DNA of 64,000 bases from Duganella flavida (GTDB taxonomy: Bacteria > Pseudomonadota > Gammaproteobacteria > Burkholderiales > Burkholderiaceae_D): assembly GCF_009857445.1 (NCBI RefSeq), contig NZ_WWCN01000008.1, positions 62,001-126,000 on the forward strand, in the 5' to 3' direction. Each line of letters starts with the position of its first letter. The first letter of the stretch is position 1. Made by a program: the position numbers and the translations under genes. Positions 49,873-58,700 of the stretch are shown piece by piece. The notes under the pieces were generated by a model that saw only the letters and a program-made list of their open reading frames with translations, was not told the DNA's origin and made no database searches.

Positions 49873-50616
49873 ATGTTGAAAGCAAGTGTGGCGATTGTGC
49901 TGTTGGCGTTCGGTGGTGCGGCTTCGGCGGCGGAAGTGACGGTGTCGGCGGCGGCCAGCCTGACCAACGCCTTCAAGGAAATCGGCGCCGCCTTCGAGAA
50001 GGAGCACGCGGGCGACAAGGTGCTGTTCAACTTTGCCGCTTCCGATCCGCTGGTGCAGCAGATCGCCAAGGGCGCGCCGGTCGACGTGTTCGCCTCGGCT
50101 GACCAGGATGCGATGGACAAGGCCGACGGCCTCAAACTGCTGGCGCCGGGCACTCGCAAAAACTTCGCCAGTAACAGCCTGGTGCTGATTGCGCCGCAGG
50201 GCGGCAAGGTGCCGGTCAAGGTAGTCGCTGATGTGGCTCAGGCCGCAGTGACGCGCATCACCATCGGCAATCCGGCCAGCGTGCCGGTGGGCCGCTACAC
50301 CAAGGCTGCGCTGGAGCATGCCAAGCTGTGGGCGGTAGTCGAGCCTAAACTGATCCTCGGCACCTCGGTGCGCCAATGCCTCGATTACGTCGCGCGCGGT
50401 GAAGTCGACGCCGGTTTCGTGTATGCGACCGATGCGGCCATCGTCAAGGACAAGGTCACGGTAGTGGCCACGGTACCGACCGAAACGCCGGTCACTTACC
50501 CGATTGCCGTGATCGCCGCGGGTCCGCAAGCCACGCTGGGCCGCCAGTTTGCCGACTACGTGCAGTCGCCGGCCGGCCAGGCCGTGCTGGCCAAGTACGG
50601 TTTCGGCCGTCCATAA
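49873..50616 (+). CDS. modA: Molybdate ABC transporter substrate-binding protein ModA
   Basis: A 247-residue periplasmic binding protein. The signal peptide ends ASA, and the mature protein starts EVTVSAAASLTNAFKEIGAAFE, the standard ModA beginning. Other family features are NFAASDPLVQQIAKGAPVDVFASADQ, GNPASVPVGRYTKAAL and the aspartate/tyrosine region EVDAGFVYATDA. GAGGAG lies before the ATG at 49873. It captures molybdate (or tungstate) for ModBC and is placed behind a ModE box. Confidence 0.93.
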   Translation: MLKASVAIVLLAFGGAASAAEVTVSAAASLTNAFKEIGAAFEKEHAGDKVLFNFAASDPLVQQIAKGAPVDVFASADQDAMDKADGLKLLAPGTRKNFASNSLVLIAPQGGKVPVKVVADVAQAAVTRITIGNPASVPVGRYTKAALEHAKLWAVVEPKLILGTSVRQCLDYVARGEVDAGFVYATDAAIVKDKVTVVATVPTETPVTYPIAVIAAGPQATLGRQFADYVQSPAGQAVLAKYGFGRP

Positions 50617-50617
50617 G

Positions 50618-51298
50618 GTGGAGTCGTTCGAGCCGGCCTGGGTGGCGTTGCGCTTGTCGCTGAAGGTAGCTTGCTGGGCCACCTTGATTGCCTTGATCTT
50701 CGGCGTCGCCTTCGGCTATCTGCTGGCGCGCAAGCGCTTCATCGGCCGCGAGCTGCTGGACGCGCTGCTGACCTTGCCGATGGTGATGCCGCCCACCGTG
50801 CTGGGTTACTACCTGCTGGTGATCATCGGCCGCAATGGAGTGGTCGGCGCGTGGCTACAGCAGCACTTCGGCATCAATTTGATTTTTACCTGGCAGGCGG
50901 CGGTGATCGCAGCGGCGGTGGTGGCGTTTCCGCTGGTGTTGAAGGGCGCGCGCGCTGCGTTTGAAAGCATCGATACGCAGCTGGAGCAGGCGGCGCGCGT
51001 GCTGGGCCTGTCGTCGTTCGGCGTGTTCCTGCGCGTGACCTTGCCGCTGGCGTGGCGTGGTGTGCTGGGCGGCACCTTGCTGGCGTTCGCCCGTTCGATG
51101 GGTGAATTCGGCGCCACGCTGATGGTGGCCGGCAGCATTCCCGGCAAGACGCAGACGCTGTCCATCGCCGTCTACGAAGCCGTGCAGGCAGGGCAGGACG
51201 ACCACGCCAACCTGCTGGTGATCATCACCTCGCTGGTGTGCATTGCCGTGCTGATGACGGCCAACAAGCTTACGCCCAACCGCAATCCGCTGGCCTGA
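50618..51298 (+). CDS. modB: Molybdate ABC transporter permease ModB
   Basis: A 226-residue permease with about five membrane helices and the ABC loop (EQAARVLGLSSFGVFLRVTLP). It contains the family motif SMGEFGATLMVAGSIPGKTQT. I place the start at GTG 50618, one base after the modA stop, which gives a product of the normal ModB length; the longer upstream reading overlaps modA. Third position in the leftmost part of modABC-modE. Confidence 0.91.
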   Translation: MESFEPAWVALRLSLKVACWATLIALIFGVAFGYLLARKRFIGRELLDALLTLPMVMPPTVLGYYLLVIIGRNGVVGAWLQQHFGINLIFTWQAAVIAAAVVAFPLVLKGARAAFESIDTQLEQAARVLGLSSFGVFLRVTLPLAWRGVLGGTLLAFARSMGEFGATLMVAGSIPGKTQTLSIAVYEAVQAGQDDHANLLVIITSLVCIAVLMTANKLTPNRNPLA

Positions 51299-51300
51299 TC

Positions 51301-51978
51301 ATGCAAATTTCCCTCGATATCAGCAAGACTCTGCGTTCCGGCGAACGGGAATTCCAGCTCAAAGCGCACTTCGCTTCGACCAGCCAGCGCGTGGTGGTGT
51401 ACGGCCCGTCCGGCGCCGGCAAGAGCCAGATGATGAAAGCGTTGGCAGGCCTAATGACGCCCGACCGCGGCCGCATCGAGCTGGCCGGGCGCTGCCTGTT
51501 TGACGCGGAGGCCGGCATCAACGTAGCGACGCGCGAGCGCAATGTCGCTTATCTGTTCCAGGATTACGCGCTGTTCCCACATTTGAATGTGCGGCAGAAT
51601 ATCGGCTTTGGCCTGCAGCGTGGCTGGCGCAACCCGCGTGCGAGCGTGGATGGCGAGGCGATCCGCTACTGGCTGCAAGCGTTTGAACTGGAGCACGTGG
51701 CACATCAGTTCCCGCACCAACTGTCGGGCGGCCAGCGGCAGCGTGTGGCTTTGGCGCGCGCGCTGGCGCCGCAACCGTCGGCGCTGCTGCTGGATGAGCC
51801 GTTTGCTGCGCTCGATCCTGGCCTGCGCGAGCGCATGCGTGCCGAGCTGGACGCGCTACAGCGCCGCCTGGAAATACCCATGCTCATCATCACGCACGAT
51901 CCGGAAGATGTGCGTGTCTTCGGCGACCATGTGCTGCGCATGGAGCAGGGCCGTATCGTGGAGGAGAAACCAGCATGA
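51301..51978 (+). CDS. modC: Molybdate ABC transporter ATPase ModC (short form)
   Basis: A 225-residue ATPase: Walker A GPSGAGKS near residue 37, signature LSGGQRQRVALARAL and Walker B ALLLDEPFAALD. The usual ModC has a C-terminal MOP/TOBE molybdate-binding domain (about 350 residues in all); here the protein ends right after the nucleotide-binding domain. Sensing would be left to the two MOP domains of the ModE gene, whose start overlaps its stop as ATGA. The ATG at 51301 is two bases after the modB stop. Confidence 0.9.
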   Translation: MQISLDISKTLRSGEREFQLKAHFASTSQRVVVYGPSGAGKSQMMKALAGLMTPDRGRIELAGRCLFDAEAGINVATRERNVAYLFQDYALFPHLNVRQNIGFGLQRGWRNPRASVDGEAIRYWLQAFELEHVAHQFPHQLSGGQRQRVALARALAPQPSALLLDEPFAALDPGLRERMRAELDALQRRLEIPMLIITHDPEDVRVFGDHVLRMEQGRIVEEKPA

Positions 51979-52772
51979 CGATGGAATTGCAAGGCAATGT
52001 GTGGCTGACCATCGACGGCCAGAAGCTGGGCGGCCAGGACCGCGTGGCGCTGCTGGCCGCTGTGGCGGCGGAAGGCTCGATCACGGCTGCAGCCAAGGCG
52101 GTCGGCATGAGCTACAAAGGCGCATGGGATGCGATCGAGGCGATGAACAACCTGGCCGGCGAACCGCTGGTCGAACGCGCAGCGGGCGGCAAGGGCGGCG
52201 GCGGTACGCGGCTGACGCAACGAGGCGCCCAACTGGTGGAAAATTTCCGTAAAATCGACGAGGAGCACCAGCGTTTTATCGCGCACCTGAGCGCGCAATC
52301 ACACACGCTGGCCGACGATTTTTTACTGATTCAAAGGATGAAGATGAAAACCAGTGCGCGTAACCAGTTCAGCGGCAAGGTAGTGGCGGTCAAGCATGGC
52401 GCGGTCAATGATGAAGTGCTGCTGGAGATTGTCGGTGGCCAGCGCATCGTTGCCACCATCACGCGTGACAGCAGCGACAGTCTCGGACTGGAAGCCGGCG
52501 TGGAAGCGTTCGCACTGATCAAAGCGTCGTCGGTCATCGTTGCCACCGAGCTGGGTGACGTCAAACTGTCGGCGCGCAATCGTCTCAATGGCAAAGTAAG
52601 CCGCGTGCTGCCGGGCGCGGTGAATACCGAAGTGAGCATCGAACTGCAGGGCGGCGGCGTGATCGCCGCCATCGTTACGCGCGACAGTGCCGAAGCGCTG
52701 GGCCTTGAAGTGGGCGCCGAAGCCAGCGCCATCTTCAAAGCCTCCAGCGTGATCATCGGCACGCCGGCATAA
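51975..52772 (+). CDS. modE: Molybdate-responsive regulator ModE
   Basis: A 265-residue regulator. Residues about 1-115 are the LysR-type winged helix of ModE (LLAAVAAEGSITAAAKAVGMSYKGAWDAI), followed by two tandem MOP domains (about 128-190 and 197-262): SARNQFSGKVVAVKHGAVND and SARNRLNGKVSRVLPGAVNT. Molybdate binding turns it into the repressor of mod genes. Its start overlaps modC as ATGA. The ModE box at 49826 is its obvious target. Confidence 0.93.
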   Translation: MTMELQGNVWLTIDGQKLGGQDRVALLAAVAAEGSITAAAKAVGMSYKGAWDAIEAMNNLAGEPLVERAAGGKGGGGTRLTQRGAQLVENFRKIDEEHQRFIAHLSAQSHTLADDFLLIQRMKMKTSARNQFSGKVVAVKHGAVNDEVLLEIVGGQRIVATITRDSSDSLGLEAGVEAFALIKASSVIVATELGDVKLSARNRLNGKVSRVLPGAVNTEVSIELQGGGVIAAIVTRDSAEALGLEVGAEASAIFKASSVIIGTPA

Positions 52773-52779
52773 AATCTCG

Positions 52780-53097
52780 CTACTGTTTGTTGCCTCCCTT
52801 GGCCGATTGTTCGCTGCGCACGCCGTTCTTTTCGGCGGCAGCGCGGGCGGCGGACTGGCGGCTCTCGCCACCTTTGCGGCCGATAGCAGCCATGTGCTCG
52901 CGGTCGCGGCTGACCGCTTCACCGCCTTTCTGCCCGGCGCGCCGGGCTTCTTCCGAATCGAACTCGTGCGCCGTGCCTTTTTGATGCGCCGCTTGCCCGC
53001 CTTTGCTGGCGATGGCGCGCTGGGTGGCCTCGTCCATGGCGGCAAAGCCGCGCTTGGCCGTGCCCTTGGGTTTGTCGCTTGCTGAATTATTTGCCAT
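52780..53097 (-). CDS. KGG-repeat stress-type protein
   Basis: A 105-residue hydrophilic protein with three KGG motifs in the repeated form (AIASKGGQAAHQKG, RAGQKGGEAVSRDREHMAAI, GRKGGESRQSA), the signature of the KGG/stress-induced bacterial acidophilic repeat family (YciG-like). Such proteins are disordered and small and are linked to stress. It is convergent with modE, the stops separated by seven bases. Function in detail is unknown. Confidence 0.83.
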   Translation of the reverse strand: MANNSASDKPKGTAKRGFAAMDEATQRAIASKGGQAAHQKGTAHEFDSEEARRAGQKGGEAVSRDREHMAAIGRKGGESRQSAARAAAEKNGVRSEQSAKGGNKQ

Positions 53098-53259
53098 ATC
53101 AACCTCCGTCGAAAGTGAAAGAAAGCAGCAGGCTGGCCCGCTACTCTGTGTGGTTAGAGCGGCAACCTTGACGGAAGTTCCAGTTAATGCGGCAACTGGC
53201 TGCCGGGCTGGAATCGGGCCAGTTATTCAGCGACGCGGGCAGAAGGTTCCCGAGTATTT

Positions 53260-54279
53260 TTACGGCGTGGCCACCTGCAGTACCAGCTTGCCGAAGTTTT
53301 TCCCTTCAAACAGCATGTTCAGCGCTTGCGGGAAGTTCTCGATGCCTTGCACGATGTCTTCCTTGCTCTTTACCTTGCCTTCCTTCATCCAGCCGGCCAG
53401 CGCGGCCACGCCCACGTGGTAGCGGTCGGCGTAGTCGAACACCACAATGCCTTCCATGCGTGCGCGGTTGACCAGCAGCGACAGGTAGTTCGACGGGCCT
53501 TTCACCGGCGTGGTGTTGTTGTACTGCGAGATGGCGCCGCAAATCACGATGCGTGCTTTCAGGTTGATGCGGGTGAGGATGGTGTCGAGGATCTCGCCGC
53601 CGACGTTGTCGAAGTAAACGTCCACGCCTTGCGGACAATGCTGCTTGAGACCGTCCTTGACCGAATCATTCTTGTAGTCGATGCAGGCGTCGAAGCCCAG
53701 TTGGTTGACCACGAAATCGCACTTGTCCTTGCCGCCGGCGATGCCGACCACGCGGCAGCCAAGCTGCTTGGCGACCTGGCCCACGGTCTGGCCGACCGCA
53801 CCAGCCGCGCCGGACACCACTACGGTCTCGCCGGCTTTAGGCTGACCCGATTCGAGCAGGCCGAAGTAGGCGGTCATGCCGGGCATGCCCAGCGTGTTGA
53901 GATAGGTGGTCAGCGGCGCCAGTGTCGGATTGACTTTGAAGAACGCGCCGCTCTTGTCGTCGGCCGCGCCGGTCCAAAAGCGCTGCACGCCGGTGCCGCC
54001 GGAGACGTGGTCGCCGACCGCGAATTTAGGCGATTTGGATTCCACCACCACGCCGACACCGCCAGCGCGCATCACCTCGCCGATAGCCACTGGGCGGATG
54101 TAGGACTTCGCATCATTCATCCAGCCGCGCATGGCCGGATCGAGCGACAGGTACAGCGTCTTGATGCGGATTTCGCCATCGGCCAGCGGGCGCAGCGGCT
54201 CTTCGGCCTGTTGCCAGTCGCTGTCCTTGACCATGCCCACTGGACGCGCGGCCAGGCGGAATTGCAGATTTGTCTCCAT
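53260..54279 (-). CDS. NADP-dependent medium-chain oxidoreductase (CurA/leukotriene B4 dehydrogenase-like)
   Basis: A 339-residue zinc-independent MDR protein. The cofactor motif is VSGAAGAVGQTVGQVAKQLG, with family features MPGMTAYFGLLESGQPKAGE, YFDNVGGEILDTIL and ICGAISQYN. These match NADPH-dependent 2-alkenal/curcumin reductases, which reduce activated double bonds. There are no structural zinc cysteines. It is divergent from purU, with about 130 bases between. Confidence 0.88.
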   Translation of the reverse strand: METNLQFRLAARPVGMVKDSDWQQAEEPLRPLADGEIRIKTLYLSLDPAMRGWMNDAKSYIRPVAIGEVMRAGGVGVVVESKSPKFAVGDHVSGGTGVQRFWTGAADDKSGAFFKVNPTLAPLTTYLNTLGMPGMTAYFGLLESGQPKAGETVVVSGAAGAVGQTVGQVAKQLGCRVVGIAGGKDKCDFVVNQLGFDACIDYKNDSVKDGLKQHCPQGVDVYFDNVGGEILDTILTRINLKARIVICGAISQYNNTTPVKGPSNYLSLLVNRARMEGIVVFDYADRYHVGVAALAGWMKEGKVKSKEDIVQGIENFPQALNMLFEGKNFGKLVLQVATP

Positions 54280-54409
54280 CGATATTCTCCTTGTATAGGG
54301 TGGGATGACTATATCTTAAATTGCACGATCGTGCTATTTTTGTCGTCCAAGGCTAAGCGTGCGACAATAGGTGTCTTTTTGTCCAACCTTCAACGGTTTT
54401 AACGGTTTT

Positions 54410-55279
54410 ATGAGCAATCCCGAATACATTTTGACACTCTCTTGCCTGGACCAGCGCGGAATCGTGCATCGCGTTTCGGGATTTCTGGCGGACCATGGCT
54501 GCAACATCATCGACTCGGCGCAGTTTGGCGATAGCGAATCGAAGCTGTTCTTCATGCGCGTGCACTTTGCCCGCGAAGACCGCGACGTCAGCGATGAACT
54601 GCTGCGCGCCGACTTCGGCCTGCTGGCCGCTGACATGGGGCTGAACTGGGAGCTGCGCGACGCCCACTACAAGCCGCGCGTGATGCTGATGGTGTCGAAG
54701 ATCGGCCACTGCCTGAACGACCTGCTGTTCCGCTATAAGAGCGGCCTGCTGCCGGTGGAGATTCCAGCCATCGTGTCGAATCACATGGACTTCTACCAGC
54801 TGGCGGCCAGCTACAATATCCCGTTCCACCACCTGCCGCTGGCGACCGGTGCGCCGGTTGAAGACAAGCTGGCGCAGGAAGCTAAAATCATCGAGCTGAT
54901 GAACACCCACAAGGTCGACCTGGTAGTGCTGGCGCGCTACATGCAGATCTTGTCGCCGGGCCTGTGCGAAGCGTTGAAAGGGAAGGCGATCAATATTCAC
55001 CACTCGTTCTTGCCAAGTTTTAAAGGCGCCAAGCCGTACGCGCAGGCGCATCACCGCGGCGTCAAACTGATCGGCGCGACCGCGCACTTTGTCACTGGCG
55101 ATCTGGACGAAGGTCCGATCATCGAACAGGACGTCGAGCGTGTCGATCACTCGATGGATGCCGACACCCTGTCCGCCATTGGCCGCGACGTTGAGTGCGT
55201 GGTGCTGGCGCGTGCAGTGAAATGGTTTGTTGAACACCGCATTTTGCAAAACGGCGCGAAAACCGTCGTATTTAAGTAA
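54410..55279 (+). CDS. purU: Formyltetrahydrofolate deformylase PurU
   Basis: A 289-residue enzyme, the usual length. The N-terminal ACT domain (YILTLSCLDQRGIVHRVSGF) is followed by the formyltransferase-like domain with the catalytic Asn-His-Asp set: LMVSKIGHCLNDLLFRYKSG, NHMDF, INIHHSFLPSFKGAKPY and TAHFVTGDLDEGPII. It hydrolyses 10-formyl-THF to formate and THF, balancing one-carbon units and supplying formate to PurT. YaeQ follows 12 bases later. Confidence 0.94.
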   Translation: MSNPEYILTLSCLDQRGIVHRVSGFLADHGCNIIDSAQFGDSESKLFFMRVHFAREDRDVSDELLRADFGLLAADMGLNWELRDAHYKPRVMLMVSKIGHCLNDLLFRYKSGLLPVEIPAIVSNHMDFYQLAASYNIPFHHLPLATGAPVEDKLAQEAKIIELMNTHKVDLVVLARYMQILSPGLCEALKGKAINIHHSFLPSFKGAKPYAQAHHRGVKLIGATAHFVTGDLDEGPIIEQDVERVDHSMDADTLSAIGRDVECVVLARAVKWFVEHRILQNGAKTVVFK

Positions 55280-55291
55280 GAGATTTTTTAG

Positions 55292-55834
55292 ATGGCCCTC
55301 AAAGCAACAATTTATAAAGCAGAACTGTCGATTGCGGACATGGACCGCAATTACTACGAAACCCACCAGCTGACCCTGGCGCGCCACCCGTCCGAAACCG
55401 ACGAGCGCATGATGGTGCGCCTGGTGGCGTTCGCCATTCACGCCAACGACGCGCTGACCTTTACCAAAGGCCTGTTCGACGTTGAAGAGCCGGACCTGTG
55501 GCACAAGGATTTGACCGGCGCGATCGAGCTGTCGATTGAAGTCGGCCAGCCGGACGAGAAAGTGATCCTGAAGGCTTGCGGCCGTTCGGAGCACGTCTAT
55601 GTGTACAGCTATGCGGCCACCAGCCACATCTGGTGGAAAGCCTTGGCCAACAAAGTTGAGCGCTGCAAGAACCTGACCGTGGTCGATCTGAATGCGGACG
55701 CTACCGAGCAACTGGGCAAGATGGCCCAGCGCACCATGCAGCTGCAATGCACGATTCAAGATGGTCAGATCTGGCTCACCGACGGCACCACCACCGTCGA
55801 AATCGAACGGGAAGTATTAAAGTCCGAGCGTTAA
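55292..55834 (+). CDS. yaeQ: YaeQ family protein
   Basis: A 180-residue protein of the YaeQ family, which has a PD-(D/E)XK nuclease-like fold but no established activity. Family features are the start MALKATIYKAELSIADMDRN, HPSETDERMMVRLVAFA, PDLWHKDLTGAIELSIEVGQPDEK and YSYAATSHIWWKAL. It lies 12 bases after purU and is probably cotranscribed with it. Confidence 0.9.
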   Translation: MALKATIYKAELSIADMDRNYYETHQLTLARHPSETDERMMVRLVAFAIHANDALTFTKGLFDVEEPDLWHKDLTGAIELSIEVGQPDEKVILKACGRSEHVYVYSYAATSHIWWKALANKVERCKNLTVVDLNADATEQLGKMAQRTMQLQCTIQDGQIWLTDGTTTVEIEREVLKSER

Positions 55835-55853
55835 TTTTTTGAGGGAGGCTGCG

Positions 55854-56321
55854 ATGAAGAAGTGCTTCACTTTGCTGGCGCTGGTGTGCGCTACCGCCGC
55901 ACAGGCGCACGTCACGCTGGATACGGCAAGCGCAACTGCAGGCACTTATCAGAAGCTGGCCTTCCGCGTTGGCCACGGTTGTGACGGCAAGGCCACCACC
56001 GGCCTCACCGTCACGCTGCCGGAAGGCGCATCGCACGCCAAGCCTATGCCGAAAGCGGGCTGGAACATCGCCATCACTGACAGCGGCGCGCTGCATGAAA
56101 TCAGCTGGAAGGGTGGCGCGCTGCCCGATGCCTATTTCGATGAATTCGTTATGCAGGTCAAGCTCAGTGGCGAGCCGGGCAAGCTGTACTTCCGCATTGT
56201 GCAGGAGTGCGGCAAGGTCAGCGTGGCGTGGGATGAAATCGCCGGAGAAAAAATGAAAGCGCCCGCGCCGGTGCTGGACGTCTTACCTGCACCGGCCGGC
56301 GTGCCGCAGCACGTGCACTGA
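55854..56321 (+). CDS. YcnI/DUF1775 copper-binding-like periplasmic protein
   Basis: A 155-residue exported protein with GGGAGG before its ATG. The signal peptide ends AQA and the mature chain starts with HVTLDTASATAGTYQK, where the first residue histidine is the copper ligand of the YcnI family. The family features KLAFRVGHGCDGKATTGLTV, MPKAGWN and WKGGALPDAYFDEF follow, with a C-terminal PQHVH. Likely periplasmic copper binding. No copper transporter gene is adjacent. Its stop abuts that of the convergent amidohydrolase. Confidence 0.83.
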   Translation: MKKCFTLLALVCATAAQAHVTLDTASATAGTYQKLAFRVGHGCDGKATTGLTVTLPEGASHAKPMPKAGWNIAITDSGALHEISWKGGALPDAYFDEFVMQVKLSGEPGKLYFRIVQECGKVSVAWDEIAGEKMKAPAPVLDVLPAPAGVPQHVH

Positions 56322-57584
56322 TTATTTTACGACCGCGCCGCCTTTCATCACCCACTGGACGCTCTCCAGCGTCTTCACATCTTTCAGCGGCTCGCCATCC
56401 ACGGCGATGAGGTCGGCGAACTTGCCGGCCTCGATGCTGCCTACCTTATCGCTCCAGCCCAGCAGATCGGCCGCATTGACGGTGGCGGTGCGGATCGCTT
56501 GCGCCGGCGTCATGCCCAATTTCACCAGCACGGCGAATTCGTGCGCGTTCAGGCCGTGCGGATAGACAGCGGCATCGGTGCCGAAAGCGATCGGTACGCC
56601 GGCCTTGATGGCCTTGGCGATATTGGCGCGGGCGATCGGCATCACCACCTTGGCTTTCTCCAGTAGCGGCTTGGGCAGCTTGATGGCTTCGGCATTTTCC
56701 AGCAGCCAGTCGCCGATGTAGAGCGTTGGCACCAGGTAGGTCTTATGCTCCTTCATCAGCTTGATGCCTTCGTCGTCGATGTAGGAACCATGCTCGATCG
56801 AGTCGATACCGGCCAGCACTGACAGTTTGATGCCATCGCCGCCGTGCGCGTGGGCGGCGGTCTTGCGGCCGAGGCGGTGGGCGTCGCTGATGATGGCTTT
56901 CAATTCTTCCAGCGTGTATTGCGAGGTGCGCGGATCATCACCGAAGGACAGCACGCCGCCGGTGGCGCAGATCTTGATGACGTCGGCGCCGTACTTGATG
57001 TTGCGGCGGGTGACCTTCAGCGCTTCATCGACGCCGTCCGCGACGCCTAGTGCAGTGAGCTTGTATTCGGGGGCGTGCATGGTGTCGTCGCAGTGGCCGC
57101 CGGTGATGCCCAGTGGCGGGCCGGAGGCGAGGATACGCGGGCCCGGTACGTCGCCGTCGTTGATGGCGTCGCGCAGGCCGATGTCGGTGTAAGCATCAGC
57201 GCCAACGTCGCGGATGGTGGTGAAGCCGGCGCGCAGCGTGACCAGCGCGTTCTTGGCGCCCATCAGCGTGATGCGTGGGACCGATTTGGCGATGATGCTG
57301 TAGCCGGCGTCTTCCGGCGCGCCGGTGATGTGGGTGTGCGAGTCGATCAGGCCGGGCAGCAGGGTCTTGTTGCCGAGGTCGATGACTTGCGCGCCGGCCG
57401 GGATGGCGAGCTGGCTGCCGGCAGCGGTGATGCGTTCGCCGCTGATCAGCACCACGGCGTTGTCGACCAGGGTGCCGTTGCGGACGTCGACCATGTGGGC
57501 GGCCTTGACGGCTATGGTGGCGGGCTCTGCGGCGTAAGCGGCGGCGCAGGCCAGCATCAGGATAGACGAGGTAATCGCTTTCAA
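56322..57584 (-). CDS. Secreted metal-dependent amidohydrolase (imidazolonepropionase/Xaa-Pro dipeptidase-like)
   Basis: A 420-residue amidohydrolase with a signal peptide ending AAYA. Metal-binding motifs: [12 protein letters not shown] near residue 80, HAHGGDGI and [11 protein letters not shown] in the middle, and [14 protein letters not shown] near the C-terminus. It is in the group that includes prolidase-like carboxypeptidases and imidazolonepropionase-like proteins; a periplasmic dipeptidase is likely. Substrate is not determined by the sequence. It ends next to the convergent YcnI-like gene. Confidence 0.85.
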   Translation of the reverse strand: MKAITSSILMLACAAAYAAEPATIAVKAAHMVDVRNGTLVDNAVVLISGERITAAGSQLAIPAGAQVIDLGNKTLLPGLIDSHTHITGAPEDAGYSIIAKSVPRITLMGAKNALVTLRAGFTTIRDVGADAYTDIGLRDAINDGDVPGPRILASGPPLGITGGHCDDTMHAPEYKLTALGVADGVDEALKVTRRNIKYGADVIKICATGGVLSFGDDPRTSQYTLEELKAIISDAHRLGRKTAAHAHGGDGIKLSVLAGIDSIEHGSYIDDEGIKLMKEHKTYLVPTLYIGDWLLENAEAIKLPKPLLEKAKVVMPIARANIAKAIKAGVPIAFGTDAAVYPHGLNAHEFAVLVKLGMTPAQAIRTATVNAADLLGWSDKVGSIEAGKFADLIAVDGEPLKDVKTLESVQWVMKGGAVVK

Positions 57585-57682
57585 GTATTTCTCCCTAAAG
57601 TAGTTGTCTTGTTGAGGAGAGCCAAACCCAGCTCGCCGCCTAGCGTACTCGGCAATGATGGCGGCGGCTAGAATATTTTTTC

Positions 57683-58693
57683 ATGAACGCCAGTCGCGAC
57701 AACATCTACAAGCAATTATTCTCCCACCCGGAAATCGTGCGCGATCTGGTGGCGGGCGCGCTGCCGGGCGCTTGGGCGCAAGCGTTGGAGGTAGAGGCCT
57801 TTGAGCGCGTCAACGCCAGCTACGCGAGCGATCAGGGCAAGGCGCGGCATGAGGATGTAGTGTGGCGGGCGCGCATTGGCGGCGAGTGGGTGTACGTGTA
57901 CATCCTCCTAGAGTTCCAGTCGCGGCCGGATAAGTGGATGGCGTTGCGGATGCAGGTCTATATTGGCTTGCTGTATCAGGACCTGATCGCACAGCACAAG
58001 CTGAGCAAGCACGGCAAGCTGCCGCCGGTGCTACCGATCGTCTTCTACCACGGGCGCCGCCCTTGGCACGCGGCCGCTGAGCTGGCCGAATTGATGCTGT
58101 TGCCGCCCGATGGGCTGGAGCAGTTTCAAGCACAGCAGCGCTACCTGCTGATCGACCAGTACCACGATGCTGCCCGTGGCGATATCGTTAGCCTGTTGTT
58201 CCGCGTATTGCGCTCCGATACCGCTGCGGAAATGCGTGCTGCTGCCATCGCCTTTGCCGAGCGCATGCAGCATCCTGATCTGGAACCAGCGAGGACCAGC
58301 CTCTCTAATTGGCTGCAGCTGACCTTGATAGACGGCTTAGGCGACGCTAACCTGAATCTCGAGGAGGATCTTGCCATGCCATCAAAGCCAAAATACACGT
58401 TTGAAGAAGTATTTAATGACGAGTTCTTTGCCCGCCTTATGACCGGCCCGGATGAGGCTCGAAAGCAAGGCATTGAACAAGGAATGCAGCAAGGAATGCA
58501 GCAAGGAATGCAGCAAGGAATGCAGCAAGGGGAATTGCTGGCGCTGCGCAATGTGTTGGGTGATTTGCTCGCCGGTGATGTGCCTGAAGAGGTTGGGCGA
58601 AGGATCGCGGATGCTGACAGCGGCCAGCTCCGCGCATGGATCAATTCCATAGCCGCAGGCGCCAGCCCTCGACAACTGTTTGCCGAGGGCTGA
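57683..58693 (+). CDS. Rpn/YhgA-family putative nuclease-transposase
   Basis: A 336-residue protein of the Rpn family (recombination-promoting PD-(D/E)XK nucleases, often annotated as putative transposases). The N-terminal domain has DNIYKQLFSHPEIVRDLV, then the catalytic-type ARIGGEWVYVYILLEFQS (E-x-Q form of the motif) and LPIVFYHGRRPW. Near the C-terminus four copies of a 12-bp unit encode GMQQ repeats. The open reading frame is intact. It is probably a small mobile-element-like or phase-variable gene without its own ends. Confidence 0.84.
   Translation: MNASRDNIYKQLFSHPEIVRDLVAGALPGAWAQALEVEAFERVNASYASDQGKARHEDVVWRARIGGEWVYVYILLEFQSRPDKWMALRMQVYIGLLYQDLIAQHKLSKHGKLPPVLPIVFYHGRRPWHAAAELAELMLLPPDGLEQFQAQQRYLLIDQYHDAARGDIVSLLFRVLRSDTAAEMRAAAIAFAERMQHPDLEPARTSLSNWLQLTLIDGLGDANLNLEEDLAMPSKPKYTFEEVFNDEFFARLMTGPDEARKQGIEQGMQQGMQQGMQQGMQQGELLALRNVLGDLLAGDVPEEVGRRIADADSGQLRAWINSIAAGASPRQLFAEG
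58481..58528 (+). repeat. Four tandem copies of a 12-bp unit (VNTR) in the Rpn gene
   Basis: GGAATGCAGCAA is repeated perfectly four times, encoding GMQQ each time, with degenerate copies on both sides (GIEQ before, GGEL after). Because the unit is a multiple of three, copy-number change would lengthen or shorten the protein without a frameshift. Confidence 0.9.
58664..58691. terminator. Stem-loop at the end of the Rpn gene
   Basis: AGCCCTCG (58664-58671) pairs with CGAGGGCT (58684-58691), an 8-bp stem with a 12-base loop that includes the end of the gene. There is no T run. It lies between two convergent genes and could weakly limit read-through. Confidence 0.3.
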
Positions 58694-58700
58694 CTAAAGC

